Virus record (IMG/VR): IMGVR_UViG_3300048024_000800
Span: 1-64,000 of that record
Source: a virus
Reading direction: 5' to 3' (one strand)
Length of the DNA stretch: 64,000 nucleotides
The notes below the pieces were generated by a model. That model was not told the origin of the DNA and searched no databases. It was given only the letters and a program-made list of their open reading frames with translations. Shown piece after piece: positions 1 through 8,266 of this stretch (the first letter of the stretch is position 1; every line of letters starts with the position of its first letter). A program made the position numbers and the translations under genes.

Positions 1-860
1 ATCCGTCATCGTCATCATCTGTGTCTGCATTATCTCCTGTTCCGTCGCCGTCTGTATCAGTATCTTCTGTGGGGTCTAGCGAAAAATCGTCGTCGACATC
101 TGGAGTTCCATCGTTATCATCATCTGTATCTGCAACGTTTCCTATTCCATCTCCATCTGTATCAATTGGTTTAGAGTTGTCGTCCAATGGATCGGTACCT
201 TCTACAATTTCCTTGGCATCGCTCCATCCGTCATCGTCATCATCTGTGTCTGCATTATCTCCTGTTCCGTCGCCGTCTGTATCAGTATCTTCTGTGGGGT
301 CTAGCGAAAAATCGTCGTCGACATCTGGAGTTCCATCGTTATCATCATCTGTGTCTGCATTATCTCCTGTATTGTCGCCGTCTGTATCAGTATCTTCTGT
401 GGGGTCTAGCGAAAAATCGTCGTCGACATCTGGAGTTCCATCGTTATCATCATCTGTGTCTGCATTATCTCCTGTTCCGTCGCCGTCTGTATCAGTATCT
501 TCTGTGGGGTCTAGCGAAAAATCGTCGTCGACATCTGGAGTTCCGTCGTTGTCATCATCTCCGTCAAATTCATCGTCTTTTCCATCTCCGTCAGTATCCG
601 TTCCTGACGCTTTATTTGGGTCAAGAGGAAAGTTATCGTCGTTGTCTGACACTCCATCGTTATCATCATCTGTGTCTGCATTATCTCCTGTATTGTCGCC
701 GTCTGTATCAGTATCTTCTGTGGAATCTAGCGGAAAATCGTCGTCGACATCTGGAGTTCCATCGTTATCATCATCTGTGTCTGCATTATCTCCTGTTCCG
801 TCACCGTCTGTATCAATTGATTCTGACGAGTCAAAGGGAAATGCATCATCTTTATTCAAT
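1..860 (-). repeat. Tandem 105-bp repeats encoding Ca-binding DxDxDG units
   Basis: The block starting gtgtctgcat (as read on the plus strand) recurs at 21, 246, 351, 456, 672 and 777, with a variant at 126. Steps are 105 bp except for one 120-bp step and one interval of 216 bp holding a diverged copy. Copies are nearly identical at the nucleotide level, implying recent expansion or homogenisation. Confidence 0.9.
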
Positions 861-1780
861 ACTCCATCTGCATCTTCGTCTTGATTTGGGTCAATTTTAA
901 CGTCGATGGTGAATGTTTTTACCGCAGCGCTTCCCAGTAACCCTATAGCTGTTAGTTTGCAAATGAAAATTGGATTGCTTTCTTGTGCAGAGTTTGGTCC
1001 AGCTGGGGCATTTATAAAACTTAAAGAATAAACATCTGGATGAAATTCTTCGCTTAGTGATGAAGAATTGTTTGTTGCGTTTCTGGAAGATTTTTCGATT
1101 TTAAAATATTTGCTTGATCCTTCTTCCACGCTAATCTGGCCTTGCATTGAGTTTGGGTGAGATTTGCAGCGATAAGTATAATTACCTATTGATGTAGGCT
1201 TGAAGGTTGTAACTTGGTTAACTTGAGTAGCTACAACAGCTCCGTTCGAATTTAAAATTTCAAGCGGGTGCCCACTGCTGGTATTTGTAAAAAGATAAAC
1301 ACTACCTTCTTTTAAATTTGAAAGAGGTATATTCTCTGAACTTCCATTTACTGAAAGCTCGACTCCATCTTTAGTTAATGTATATGAAGTTGATCCATTG
1401 GGGGTTAATTCGTAAAATAACTGCTCTCCTAAGACAATATCTCTGTATGTCATATTATTTGGACGCAATAAACTCGCTAAATCATTTTCTATATTTAGCG
1501 TGCCTTCTATGTGACTAATGCTTTCTTCCTCAAGCAGCCATTCTGGAGGGGGAGCGATAACTCCCGCTTGAGAAAGCAACCTTTTCATTTCTTTTTGAGT
1601 AAAAGATGTCTGCGAACTTAAATTCTCTCCGTTTAATGTGAGATTTCCTTCTACATTAAGGTTTTGATTTATTTCAACGCTTTTACTTACTTCTATAGAA
1701 CTTCCGGTAGATTGAAACTCATCTATCCATAGAACCTTTCCGCTAATTACGTCTGAGTTGAATATATGGTTGGAGTTCAT
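1..1780 (-). CDS. Tail fibre/adhesin with cupredoxin-like domain and thrombospondin type-3 repeats (3' end outside window)
   Basis: Open on the minus strand from an ATG at 1780 to the left edge with no stop, so the C-terminus is missing. The first ~110 residues look like a phage fibre N-terminus (LNVEGNLTLNGENL). Residues ~120-225 read as a cupredoxin-like beta domain: H171 (SSGHPLEI), then C205-x2-H208-x3-M212 (YRCKSHPNSM), the order of type-1 copper ligands. From about residue 300 onward are Asp-rich DTDGDG / DTDDDNDG units, the calcium-binding thrombospondin type-3 pattern, in a tandem array with a 35-residue period. The gene is last in a minus-strand run behind two lectin-like fibres, which suggests a receptor-binding or tail-fibre role. 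Copper binding is inferred from the ligand pattern only. Confidence 0.8.
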   Translation of the reverse strand, partial: MNSNHIFNSDVISGKVLWIDEFQSTGSSIEVSKSVEINQNLNVEGNLTLNGENLSSQTSFTQKEMKRLLSQAGVIAPPPEWLLEEESISHIEGTLNIENDLASLLRPNNMTYRDIVLGEQLFYELTPNGSTSYTLTKDGVELSVNGSSENIPLSNLKEGSVYLFTNTSSGHPLEILNSNGAVVATQVNQVTTFKPTSIGNYTYRCKSHPNSMQGQISVEEGSSKYFKIEKSSRNATNNSSSLSEEFHPDVYSLSFINAPAGPNSAQESNPIFICKLTAIGLLGSAAVKTFTIDVKIDPNQDEDADGVLNKDDAFPFDSSESIDTDGDGTGDNADTDDDNDGTPDVDDDFPLDSTEDTDTDGDNTGDNADTDDDNDGVSDNDDNFPLDPNKASGTDTDGDGKDDEFDGDDDNDGTPDVDDDFSLDPTEDTDTDGDGTGDNADTDDDNDGTPDVDDDFSLDPTEDTDTDGDNTGDNADTDDDNDGTPDVDDDFSLDPTEDTDTDGDGTGDNADTDDDDDGWSDAKEIVEGTDPLDDNSKPIDTDGDGIGNVADTDDDNDGTPDVDDDFSLDPTEDTDTDGDGTGDNADTDDDDDG

Positions 1781-1782
1781 GT

Positions 1783-1794
1783 TTTTATATACAC
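1783..1794 (-). promoter_or_regulatory. Candidate late promoter element (GTGTATATAAAA)
   Basis: On the minus strand the element lies two bases before the ATG at 1780. It matches the GTGTA(A/T)T elements before other virion genes in the window. If TATATA acts as a -10 box, transcription would begin almost at the start codon. There is no recognisable -35. Motif recurrence is the only evidence. Confidence 0.3.
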
Positions 1795-1804
1795 AGTTTT
1801 TAAT

Positions 1805-2641
1805 TTATCTGACCGCATGAGTATGTATTCTGCAAGGGTCTTTTAATTGTGCTCCGAATAATATATGAAAGGAATTTTCGGACACTCCAGAAACTAGGTG
1901 CAGTAATGCAGGCCCTTCGGTTTCTAAGCTATTAGAGATTGTCGGGGTCGCATGAAATGTATTCGGGAAATTAATTTCATAAGAATCTTGTCCGGTCGCT
2001 AGGTCTGTAAAGAAAGATTGCGTGGTAGTTTTGCTTGTTGAAGATTGACCTGTTGCTCTTGTTGAAGTGTGCATTTTATATGCGTCGCTTCCGAGAGTTT
2101 CATCAAAATTTACATAATATTCTGAAGTGTTAACTCCTGAAATAGAATAAGGAATAATTTTTGTTGCTCCGTCAATTTCCAAAGATAGTGTCACTGCTGG
2201 AGGTTCTCCGAAAGTCTTCGGAAAGTCTATTTTATAACTATCACTTCCTGCTGCAAGCGGAGTAACAAAAGATACTGATTCATCTGACCCTCTTGAAACT
2301 TTATTCCATTCTCCATCTTCTGATTTTATAAAAACATTTTCCAAAAACGCATCTCCAGATACATTGACTCCGTCAAGAAATGTACAAGAGTCTGCAAAAT
2401 TTTTTTCACCACTAATTAATTGATCTCCTGTTAGTAGCATAGTATTATCCAATATAGAACTTTTTAAATTCTTGTATTGTATTTTTTCATTGTATTGTCC
2501 TGAATTTGAAATTAAAAATAATACTTCATCATCTTTATTTCCTTGAGTATTGATTTTTGCACTGCTTGGAAAAGGTTCTAATCCGTCAGATGACAGTTTT
2601 TGTGTATGAAAAAGATTAGATATTCTATTATCTTTGTTCAT
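1805..2641 (-). CDS. Tail fibre protein with two H-type-lectin-like domains
   Basis: 278 residues. The N-terminal ~110 residues (LKSSILDN, LISGEKNF, LENVFI) match those of the gene just upstream, so the two are tandem paralogues. The rest is two ~70-residue repeats with the pattern Y-x-I-x-FP-x-TF-x-x-x-P, then S-x-V-x-x-x-x-F/Y-x-x-x-F, ending in IHT/MHT. This is the sequence style of H-type lectin domains (six-stranded sugar-binding folds found in phage fibres and discoidin-type lectins). The start lies two bases past the stop of the 2644-3507 gene, so the two are co-transcribed. Function inferred: trimeric receptor-binding fibre. The family assignment rests on pattern, not a search. Confidence 0.6.
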   Translation of the reverse strand: MNKDNRISNLFHTQKLSSDGLEPFPSSAKINTQGNKDDEVLFLISNSGQYNEKIQYKNLKSSILDNTMLLTGDQLISGEKNFADSCTFLDGVNVSGDAFLENVFIKSEDGEWNKVSRGSDESVSFVTPLAAGSDSYKIDFPKTFGEPPAVTLSLEIDGATKIIPYSISGVNTSEYYVNFDETLGSDAYKMHTSTRATGQSSTSKTTTQSFFTDLATGQDSYEINFPNTFHATPTISNSLETEGPALLHLVSGVSENSFHILFGAQLKDPCRIHTHAVR

Positions 2642-2643
2642 TG

Positions 2644-3507
2644 TTATGATCTTTTTGTTCCCTGAGTGCTAGAGAAGGTGTGTATCGTGTAGTCGTCATT
2701 AACATTTGTTCCAAAAGTGATTGTGTATGAACTATTGTTTACACTAGATATCGTGTAAGGAATAATCTTGTTTGCTCCTTCTACACTGATCGTAACAATA
2801 GGAGCTTGTGAGTATGCAAAAGGAAAAAATATTTCGTATTGATTTGAACCTTTTGTTAATGTACTGCGAAAAGCCTGAATTTGCTTTTCTTCGGTTGTCT
2901 GAGACAAAGCCGTGGTATTAAGGTAGTAGTTTTGACCTTGAGTTTTGGAACTTAATTTTAAAGAAAAGTCGTGCCTCGTAACGTTTGAAATTATGAACGG
3001 CTTTATTATTCCTCCATTCTCGCTTTCAAGGTTTGCGCATATTACTGGATTCGATTCAAATGTTTTTGGTAAATTTATTTTAAATTCATCGAACCCTTCT
3101 TTCAACCGAGTTTTGAATGCTACTGTCTCATCTTTTATTGATGAAATTTTGAAAAACTCTGCGGAGGGCTGTTCTTGAATGAACGCGTTTTCCAAAAAAC
3201 AGTTTCCTGATATCGACAGGTCTTTAGTTGGGCCGGCCGAATTAAACGAGCAGTTAGAGTTAAAAGTTTTTTCTCCGCTTATCAATTGAGTTCCTGTTAA
3301 ACATACCGCATTATCTAATATCGAGCTTTTTAAATTCGAGTAAGATATTTTTTCATTTCTTTCTCTTGGTCTAGCCAGCAAGAAGTCTATTTTTTTGTCA
3401 TGCTCTGTTTGCGGGTTTGAATGCGCAGAACTTGGGAAGCTCTCTAGAGTTAAATCAGAAATTAATATTTCTTTTTCTTGTAAATCTGAAATTCTTTTAT
3501 TAGGCAT
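2644..3507 (-). CDS. Tail fibre protein, paralogue of the downstream lectin-like fibre
   Basis: 287 residues. Residues 1-110 share NEKISYSNLKSSILDN, LTGTQLISGEKTF and GNCFLENAFI with the 1805-2641 product. Two C-terminal repeats (FKINLPKTFESNP... and YEIFFPFAYSQAP...SVNNSSYTITFG...IHT) resemble H-type lectin domains. It is the first gene of the fibre run after the divergent start region at 3508-3558. Tandem duplication of a whole fibre gene is a common route to two receptor specificities. Whether both are on the virion together cannot be told from sequence. Confidence 0.6.
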   Translation of the reverse strand: MPNKRISDLQEKEILISDLTLESFPSSAHSNPQTEHDKKIDFLLARPRERNEKISYSNLKSSILDNAVCLTGTQLISGEKTFNSNCSFNSAGPTKDLSISGNCFLENAFIQEQPSAEFFKISSIKDETVAFKTRLKEGFDEFKINLPKTFESNPVICANLESENGGIIKPFIISNVTRHDFSLKLSSKTQGQNYYLNTTALSQTTEEKQIQAFRSTLTKGSNQYEIFFPFAYSQAPIVTISVEGANKIIPYTISSVNNSSYTITFGTNVNDDYTIHTFSSTQGTKRS

Positions 3508-3518
3508 GGCGAGTCTTT

Positions 3519-3529
3519 TATTTATACAC
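3519..3529 (-). promoter_or_regulatory. Candidate late promoter (GTGTATAAATA) for the minus-strand fibre genes
   Basis: On the minus strand GTGTATAAATA ends 11 bases before the ATG at 3507. It contains TATAAATA, the T4-type late promoter core, and also fits an extended -10 (TGTGTATAAA-like). It is paired back to back with the plus-strand GTGTAAT at 3545 in a 51-bp divergent spacer holding TTAATTAA at 3530-3537. Confidence 0.35.
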
Positions 3530-3544
3530 TTAATTAATAAAAAG

Positions 3545-3551
3545 GTGTAAT
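3545..3551 (+). promoter_or_regulatory. Candidate late promoter element (GTGTAAT) for the 3559 gene
   Basis: GTGTAAT is followed by seven bases and then ATG at 3559, exactly the spacing seen at 63898-63912. No purine-rich ribosome site is present between element and start, which fits a leaderless or near-leaderless message. Confidence 0.3.
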
Positions 3552-3558
3552 CAGTTTA

Positions 3559-4686
3559 ATGGCTAAACCTTCTCCTACTAGAATCACATACGAAAGGCTT
3601 GGAATTATGGTATCTGATTCTCCCGCTTATAAAGAGGCGGGTTCTGTTTTCAAAAACTTGATAAGAGTTCAGGATGTTGATTATGATTTTTCGCACCCAG
3701 CTTTAGATTTAAAGTCTGTTGGTTTTGATAATTTAATCGTTAAAGACGAAGAGTCTCCTGTTGTCAGGCAGGGTGATGTTCGGTGTAATATTTCATATCT
3801 TTTTTCTAGCGGACAAAACGAAGAAGCTATCGGTTTTAATTTGAGCCCTAGCGAAACAATTTTAAAAAATTTTATAGATGCTCCTGGCCACAACGATAGT
3901 AATATAGTTATTGTCGCCGCAAACGAGGTTGACTCTATAGATTTAAACAATATAAAAGATCAAGATTCTTTTGAAGGGTATAATGTAATAGGTTTAGGTA
4001 ACTCTTTTTTGATCGATTATAACTATGAAGCTTCTGTTGGGCAGTTGCCTTCTGCTTCAGTTACTTATGACTGCGGAAACATGAAATTCGATATTTATGA
4101 GCATAGTGACCCTCCCTCTTTTCCTTCTTTAAAGCTAGGCTCTGATAATAAATTTTCAGAAGAAAAAATTAATATAACTTCTGAAACGTTTTCTCCACAA
4201 GTATCTGCAGACTGCAATGCAATTATGCCTGGAGATATTTTGATAGAAATAACTAAAAAAGCTGGAGATTACGGAGGCGTACCTTTGGAAAAAGTAAACG
4301 CAGCAATACAAAGCGTATCTATCGATGTTCCAATTCCTCGGCAAAATATTTTTGGATTTGGTAGCAATTATGTTTTTGATAGAAAATTAAAACTTCCAAT
4401 TATAGGATCGTGTGCTATAGAAATGATTGTTCGGGAGTTTGATGAAGGTCAGATAGACTCTTTTTTTACAAAAGGTTCTGTATACGACATCAAAATCAAG
4501 CATACTGATAGAGATTTAAATGACGGCAGAGTTGAAGTTTCTTCTGTGATTAATACATTTTTAATAGAGGGAGCGCAATTAAAACAGCAGGCATACAGGG
4601 CTGGAATTGGTGGCCAAATGACTGTTGGAACTTTTTTTACTTTTGGAATAGGTAGAAAAAAGGGGTTAAAGTTATATAGACAATAA
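3559..4686 (+). CDS. Tail-tube-like structural protein (paralogue A)
   Basis: 375 residues. It shares an ordered set of segments with the 664-residue minus-strand protein at 4737-6731: an N-terminal RVQDVDYDFS-type strand, a VRCNISYLFSSGQNEEAIGFNL segment in two parts, then GLGNSFLIDYNYEASVGQLPSASV, and finally SVSIDVPIPR...YVFDRKLKLP. The same architecture recurs more distantly at 17943-19073 and 19070-19987. Tail-tube or tube-cap identity is inferred from this family, from its neighbours (neck and tail genes) and from beta-rich composition. It runs convergently into a shared terminator. It may be a minor tube variant or a tube decoration. Confidence 0.55.
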   Translation: MAKPSPTRITYERLGIMVSDSPAYKEAGSVFKNLIRVQDVDYDFSHPALDLKSVGFDNLIVKDEESPVVRQGDVRCNISYLFSSGQNEEAIGFNLSPSETILKNFIDAPGHNDSNIVIVAANEVDSIDLNNIKDQDSFEGYNVIGLGNSFLIDYNYEASVGQLPSASVTYDCGNMKFDIYEHSDPPSFPSLKLGSDNKFSEEKINITSETFSPQVSADCNAIMPGDILIEITKKAGDYGGVPLEKVNAAIQSVSIDVPIPRQNIFGFGSNYVFDRKLKLPIIGSCAIEMIVREFDEGQIDSFFTKGSVYDIKIKHTDRDLNDGRVEVSSVINTFLIEGAQLKQQAYRAGIGGQMTVGTFFTFGIGRKKGLKLYRQ

Positions 4687-4714
4687 AAAACCCGCCGAAT
4701 AAAGGCGGGTTTTT
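4686..4714. terminator. Bidirectional rho-independent terminator
   Basis: An 11-bp perfect stem (AAAAACCCGCC / GGCGGGTTTTT) with a 7-base loop GAATAAA, flanked by A-run and T-run. It works on both strands and separates the convergent tail-tube-like genes ending at 4686 and 4737. Confidence 0.92.
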
Positions 4715-4736
4715 ATTAAAGATAATTAATAGTATC

Positions 4737-6731
4737 TTATCCAGAATACCATCCAGGTAGGTTTTCAACGTCTAAAGCGTTTCTAGATCCTAGTATAAAT
4801 AAACCTCTTGCTTTATCATCTGGAGCTCCAACTTGAGCAGTAAAGGTTAAGTCTACAGATTTATTATCTCCAATACTCGAACTGAACGACTCTCCTTCGA
4901 GAAGAGCTCCCTTTACAACATATTGCATTGCTACTGGGCCATCTCCCATTTGAGCTGGCTCACGCATTGTAAATACTAGATCGTGCTCTTCTGTGTTCCA
5001 TAACAGCTCTGCTACGTCACCTTTTTTGAGGTCTGCTAGTATTGCATTTACTGAAATTGAAATGTTTACTGGATAATCTACCACTCTGCTGTATCCATAT
5101 GGAGATCCTAATCTGTTTAATACAGATCTTGAAAGAGGAACATCGATGCTAAAGCTTTGAATATGAGCTGAACCTGCAACAGAATAGTCTTTTTGTGGGT
5201 TGTCGTTTATTCCTACGGAACTTCCGTCATTAAAGACTCCAGCTTCTTCAATATCCCAATGAGCTGTGTCTGCAGTTCCAGGGGTATTACCTTTGTTTTC
5301 TGCAGTCAAAGATTTGTAGATATGTACGCCAACCTTTGTCCAGTAAGTAGAAGAAGTTGTTTTTATATCTGCAGTAATGTCTGTAGCAATGTCGGATAAA
5401 TCGGCAACTGTCCATCCAGCGGTTGAAGAAGGATCTCCTCCTCCGGCAGCTGCTCCACTTGCGCTTTTATAATACTTGCTATCTCCCGGATCAGCGGCTA
5501 GAGCTCCCGCGACGTAGGTGGTCGCAGCGTCGTAAGCCACTGGCAGTGTATTTATTTTATAATAAATAGTTGGAGTTGCAGCATTTTTATAAATTTGATC
5601 TTTTACTAAAGTGAGCGAACCGTCGTTGATCAATACAGTGTCAACGAAAGCGCCTTCTTTTTTGAAGAAATTGTCTCCGATCTTAATGTGTGCGACGATA
5701 GCGTCCGCAAAGTTGAGAGCGTTGCCCTCTTTGTCCTTAAGATTGGATAAGCTTGATTTTGTTACTACTTTTGCTGCTGCTTGCTCGGCGGTGGTAGCAA
5801 CCGAATATTTTACTCTGTCTCCGATGTTATACTCCTTGTTTGCCGAGTAGTCGTCCAGATATGGAGTTGAAAAGCCTCCAACTGTATCTCCATAACCTTC
5901 AGAGCCTCGAGGATCTTCGCCCGGAAGAAGCTCAAATTCTGCAGCTCGTCCATCTGTTCCAAGAGATAGTGTTATATCTCCAGGACGCAAACAAGACCAA
6001 CCTTCTGATTCTGCATCTGTATCTGTGGCGCTGTCATTTAAGACACCACTAACTGCAGGAGGAATACTAAATTTAACGTCTGTAATTGGTGTTCCATAAT
6101 TAGTATTAACTGCTGGAATTTCAAGATCTTTGCATCCTGTATAACTTTTTAAGTTTAAACCGTCAACTGTAACATTCGCAGTTGGCATTCCGCCTACTGC
6201 AGCTTCTATTGAATAGTTTGAAACAAAACCGTTTCCAAGCGCTATAACACTTTTATTGTCTGAACTTGTTGTGTCTGCCCCGACTGCGTCTTTTCCTTCG
6301 CAGGTTGTTAATATAAAAAAGTTTTTTCCTGCAGCGTTAACGCTTTCTCCGCAAACAACTCCATCCATAATTTCGCTTGAAAGTGCGCTTTGTTTTCCGC
6401 TAACATTCATTCCTAACAATCTTTCATTTATTCCGTTTGTTAAGTAATATGAAAAATCGAGAGTTACTGTGGGAGGCTCTATCGAGACTGAGTCTACTCG
6501 AGCAAGCTGACCAAATTGATTTACGTCTTGACGGTTAATACTGAAACTATAGTTTGCGCTTTGTACTCTTCGAAGTTGTTGAATGCCTGTTTTGTCTACA
6601 CCAGCCACGTCAGTTGCTTTGCCTACGTTGCCGTCTGCGAAGTGGTGTCCTGTTGCATCGACTGTTCCGGCATATAATGCCTCGCTTTGATAAATTACTC
6701 GCGCTCGTCCTGGTAAATTTTTGTCTGCCAT
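4737..6731 (-). CDS. Probable major tail (tube) protein with carbohydrate-binding insert
   Basis: 664 residues, long for a siphovirus tube protein. The N-terminal ~280 residues and C-terminal ~140 form the tube-like scaffold shared with the 3559 protein (ALGNGFVSNYSIEAAVGGMP; SFSIDVPLSR...YSRVVDYP). Between them is an inserted region holding CBM5/12-like units: YNIGDRVKYS..., and near residues 395-443 YDAATTYVAG...KYYKS...W, plus YWTKVGVHIYKS...AHWD. Such surface-exposed decorations on tube proteins are known in siphophages. The order neck proteins then this gene fits the major tail protein slot. The CBM cassette is 93% identical in DNA to one in the giant fibre on the other strand. Confidence 0.65.
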   Translation of the reverse strand: MADKNLPGRARVIYQSEALYAGTVDATGHHFADGNVGKATDVAGVDKTGIQQLRRVQSANYSFSINRQDVNQFGQLARVDSVSIEPPTVTLDFSYYLTNGINERLLGMNVSGKQSALSSEIMDGVVCGESVNAAGKNFFILTTCEGKDAVGADTTSSDNKSVIALGNGFVSNYSIEAAVGGMPTANVTVDGLNLKSYTGCKDLEIPAVNTNYGTPITDVKFSIPPAVSGVLNDSATDTDAESEGWSCLRPGDITLSLGTDGRAAEFELLPGEDPRGSEGYGDTVGGFSTPYLDDYSANKEYNIGDRVKYSVATTAEQAAAKVVTKSSLSNLKDKEGNALNFADAIVAHIKIGDNFFKKEGAFVDTVLINDGSLTLVKDQIYKNAATPTIYYKINTLPVAYDAATTYVAGALAADPGDSKYYKSASGAAAGGGDPSSTAGWTVADLSDIATDITADIKTTSSTYWTKVGVHIYKSLTAENKGNTPGTADTAHWDIEEAGVFNDGSSVGINDNPQKDYSVAGSAHIQSFSIDVPLSRSVLNRLGSPYGYSRVVDYPVNISISVNAILADLKKGDVAELLWNTEEHDLVFTMREPAQMGDGPVAMQYVVKGALLEGESFSSSIGDNKSVDLTFTAQVGAPDDKARGLFILGSRNALDVENLPGWYSG
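5401..5550 (-). repeat. Inverted dispersed copy of a CBM5/12-like cassette
   Basis: The reverse complement of 5401-5550 aligns without gaps to about 41147-41296 with roughly 11 mismatches in 150 bases. Both copies encode YDA(A/T)TTYVAGAL...[10 protein letters not shown]. The copies lie ~36 kb apart on opposite strands. Confidence 0.9.
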
Positions 6732-6797
6732 AATATTGTTTGTATAAAAGTTAGTTCTGTGTTAGTTACATTTTTTTGTATATAAAGGGAAATTTTT

Positions 6798-7643
6798 CTA
6801 TCGAGGAAATCTTAGGCTAGTTACTTCGAAGTCTATAAAGCCTACAAATAAAGATGGATCTATATTTTTGCTAACCCTGTCACTTAGCTTGGAAACTCTT
6901 GATTCTTCAACGTGAAATAATGGATATCTTTTTGAATTTATAAATTGTTTATAATTGAAGTTTATAACATCTCCATATTCATTGAATGGATAATCTTCGA
7001 AATTTAATTTTGCAAATACTTCATTTTTTGCATCTGCGAAAACAGATAATGCTCCGTCTAATTGGTATGTGTTTTCTGCAAACACTACGCATCTAATGTT
7101 TGTTGTTGTTTTATCTTCACCTCCAAATGCATAAGGTTCGTTTTCTGAAAGCTCAGGGTTTACAAAAATAGCAGGAACAACTTGTTTGTATGGAGCTATG
7201 CCTGATATATCTTGCTTGAATCTTCCATTTACATCAAATTTACTGTCAACAATTAATTGCTCTTCTGTTTGATTTGTTATATAAAAATTGAAATCTTTTA
7301 CTGCATAAGATCCGCTGACTGCTGTGTTCGACGATCCAAAAGACGAATCAAATATTGCGCGCCCATTGTCAAAATCAAACTGCAAACCTTCGTCTCCTCG
7401 GTTCATAAAGGTTCCGTTATCAAATACCCCACTTGGAATGCTTGCGCCTTCGATGCTTGAATCATAAACCCATTGTTTGTGTGGGCTGCTATAACTTACG
7501 AGTCCGTTTCCGAGCCTGTCATCTGAATCGTTTGAATAAAAAGTTGATGTGTGATTAGTAAATGCTTCTGCTTTATTTGTTATAAAGTTGTCCGCCCAAA
7601 GCATAAAGCTTGTTGTTAATTCATGTTGAAATTGTGGTTTCAT
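6798..7643 (-). CDS. Neck/tail protein in the tail-terminator position
   Basis: 281 residues, no family recognised with certainty. It begins MKPQFQHELTTSFMLWADNFI and is beta-rich with no membrane segment or signal peptide. The start overlaps the stop of the upstream gene (TAATG), so translation is coupled. It sits directly between a tail-completion-like gene and the major-tail-protein candidate, the place where siphoviruses encode the tail terminator. That role is inferred from position only; a minor capsid or decoration protein is an alternative. Confidence 0.5.
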   Translation of the reverse strand: MKPQFQHELTTSFMLWADNFITNKAEAFTNHTSTFYSNDSDDRLGNGLVSYSSPHKQWVYDSSIEGASIPSGVFDNGTFMNRGDEGLQFDFDNGRAIFDSSFGSSNTAVSGSYAVKDFNFYITNQTEEQLIVDSKFDVNGRFKQDISGIAPYKQVVPAIFVNPELSENEPYAFGGEDKTTTNIRCVVFAENTYQLDGALSVFADAKNEVFAKLNFEDYPFNEYGDVINFNYKQFINSKRYPLFHVEESRVSKLSDRVSKNIDPSLFVGFIDFEVTSLRFPR

Positions 7644-8266
7644 TAAAAATAAGATTTTGATACTCTTGATGCTTGAATTGAATTTAAATCTTTTTCAAAA
7701 TTATTTAATAAAGACTTTATATAAGAAGTTTTTACTCTTCCTCCTCCTGATACTTTACTGTTTTGAATTCCTGTTCCTGATCTTCCTTTTGAGGATCTTT
7801 TGAAAATGTATTGTCCTAAGTTTGGTATTCCTCCACCTTCCATTTCTCTGAGCCAACTTAATCCTTTTGCCCACGGCATCGGGGTCGCCTTGTATAAATC
7901 ATTTAAAGAAGGCGCGGTTATTATATAAGTCCAAATTAAACCTTTTGTTCCTATCGATCTTCTTTTGAGTATAATTTCTGTTTTTTGAAGCAATGATTCG
8001 ACGGTTGATAGTGGATCGGTCTCTACATTAAATCCAATAAAACTAAAAAGATTGCCGCGAGGAGTCAATCCTGAGGAACTTGATGCGTTTGGGCCGCTTT
8101 TTAATTCTCGAGTAACAGGATGAGATTCAAAATCTTTCATCATTTTATTGTGCAGAACTTTAAATTCTTTTTGTATCAAGTTTCTTGTTTTGAGCATCAG
8201 CTCATTGTCTCTCTGCAATTGTTTTACAATAGAAGTTTTTATTGATCTATCTAATCGCGCAGACAT
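7643..8266 (-). CDS. Neck/tail-completion-like protein
   Basis: 207 residues, basic. N-terminal ~60 residues are helical; the central segment PMPWAKGLSWLREMEGGGIP and the Gly/Ser/Arg-rich RSSKGRSGTGIQ resemble small conserved phage connector-complex proteins of the HK97-gp10 type, which also begin with a helix and carry a PW-containing sheet. TAATG overlaps join it to the genes on both sides. Role in joining head and tail is inferred from size, order and charge. Confidence 0.5.
   Translation of the reverse strand: MSARLDRSIKTSIVKQLQRDNELMLKTRNLIQKEFKVLHNKMMKDFESHPVTRELKSGPNASSSSGLTPRGNLFSFIGFNVETDPLSTVESLLQKTEIILKRRSIGTKGLIWTYIITAPSLNDLYKATPMPWAKGLSWLREMEGGGIPNLGQYIFKRSSKGRSGTGIQNSKVSGGGRVKTSYIKSLLNNFEKDLNSIQASRVSKSYF

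Noticed and set aside
1-860. CRISPR array
   Set aside because: The regular repeats have no unique spacers; every unit is coding and Asp-rich on the minus strand.
21-884. Plus-strand Ser/Val-rich open frame through the left edge
   Set aside because: It is the complement of the DxDxDG repeat array; its low-complexity SVSVSS pattern arises from the repeats, and the minus frame gives a clear protein.
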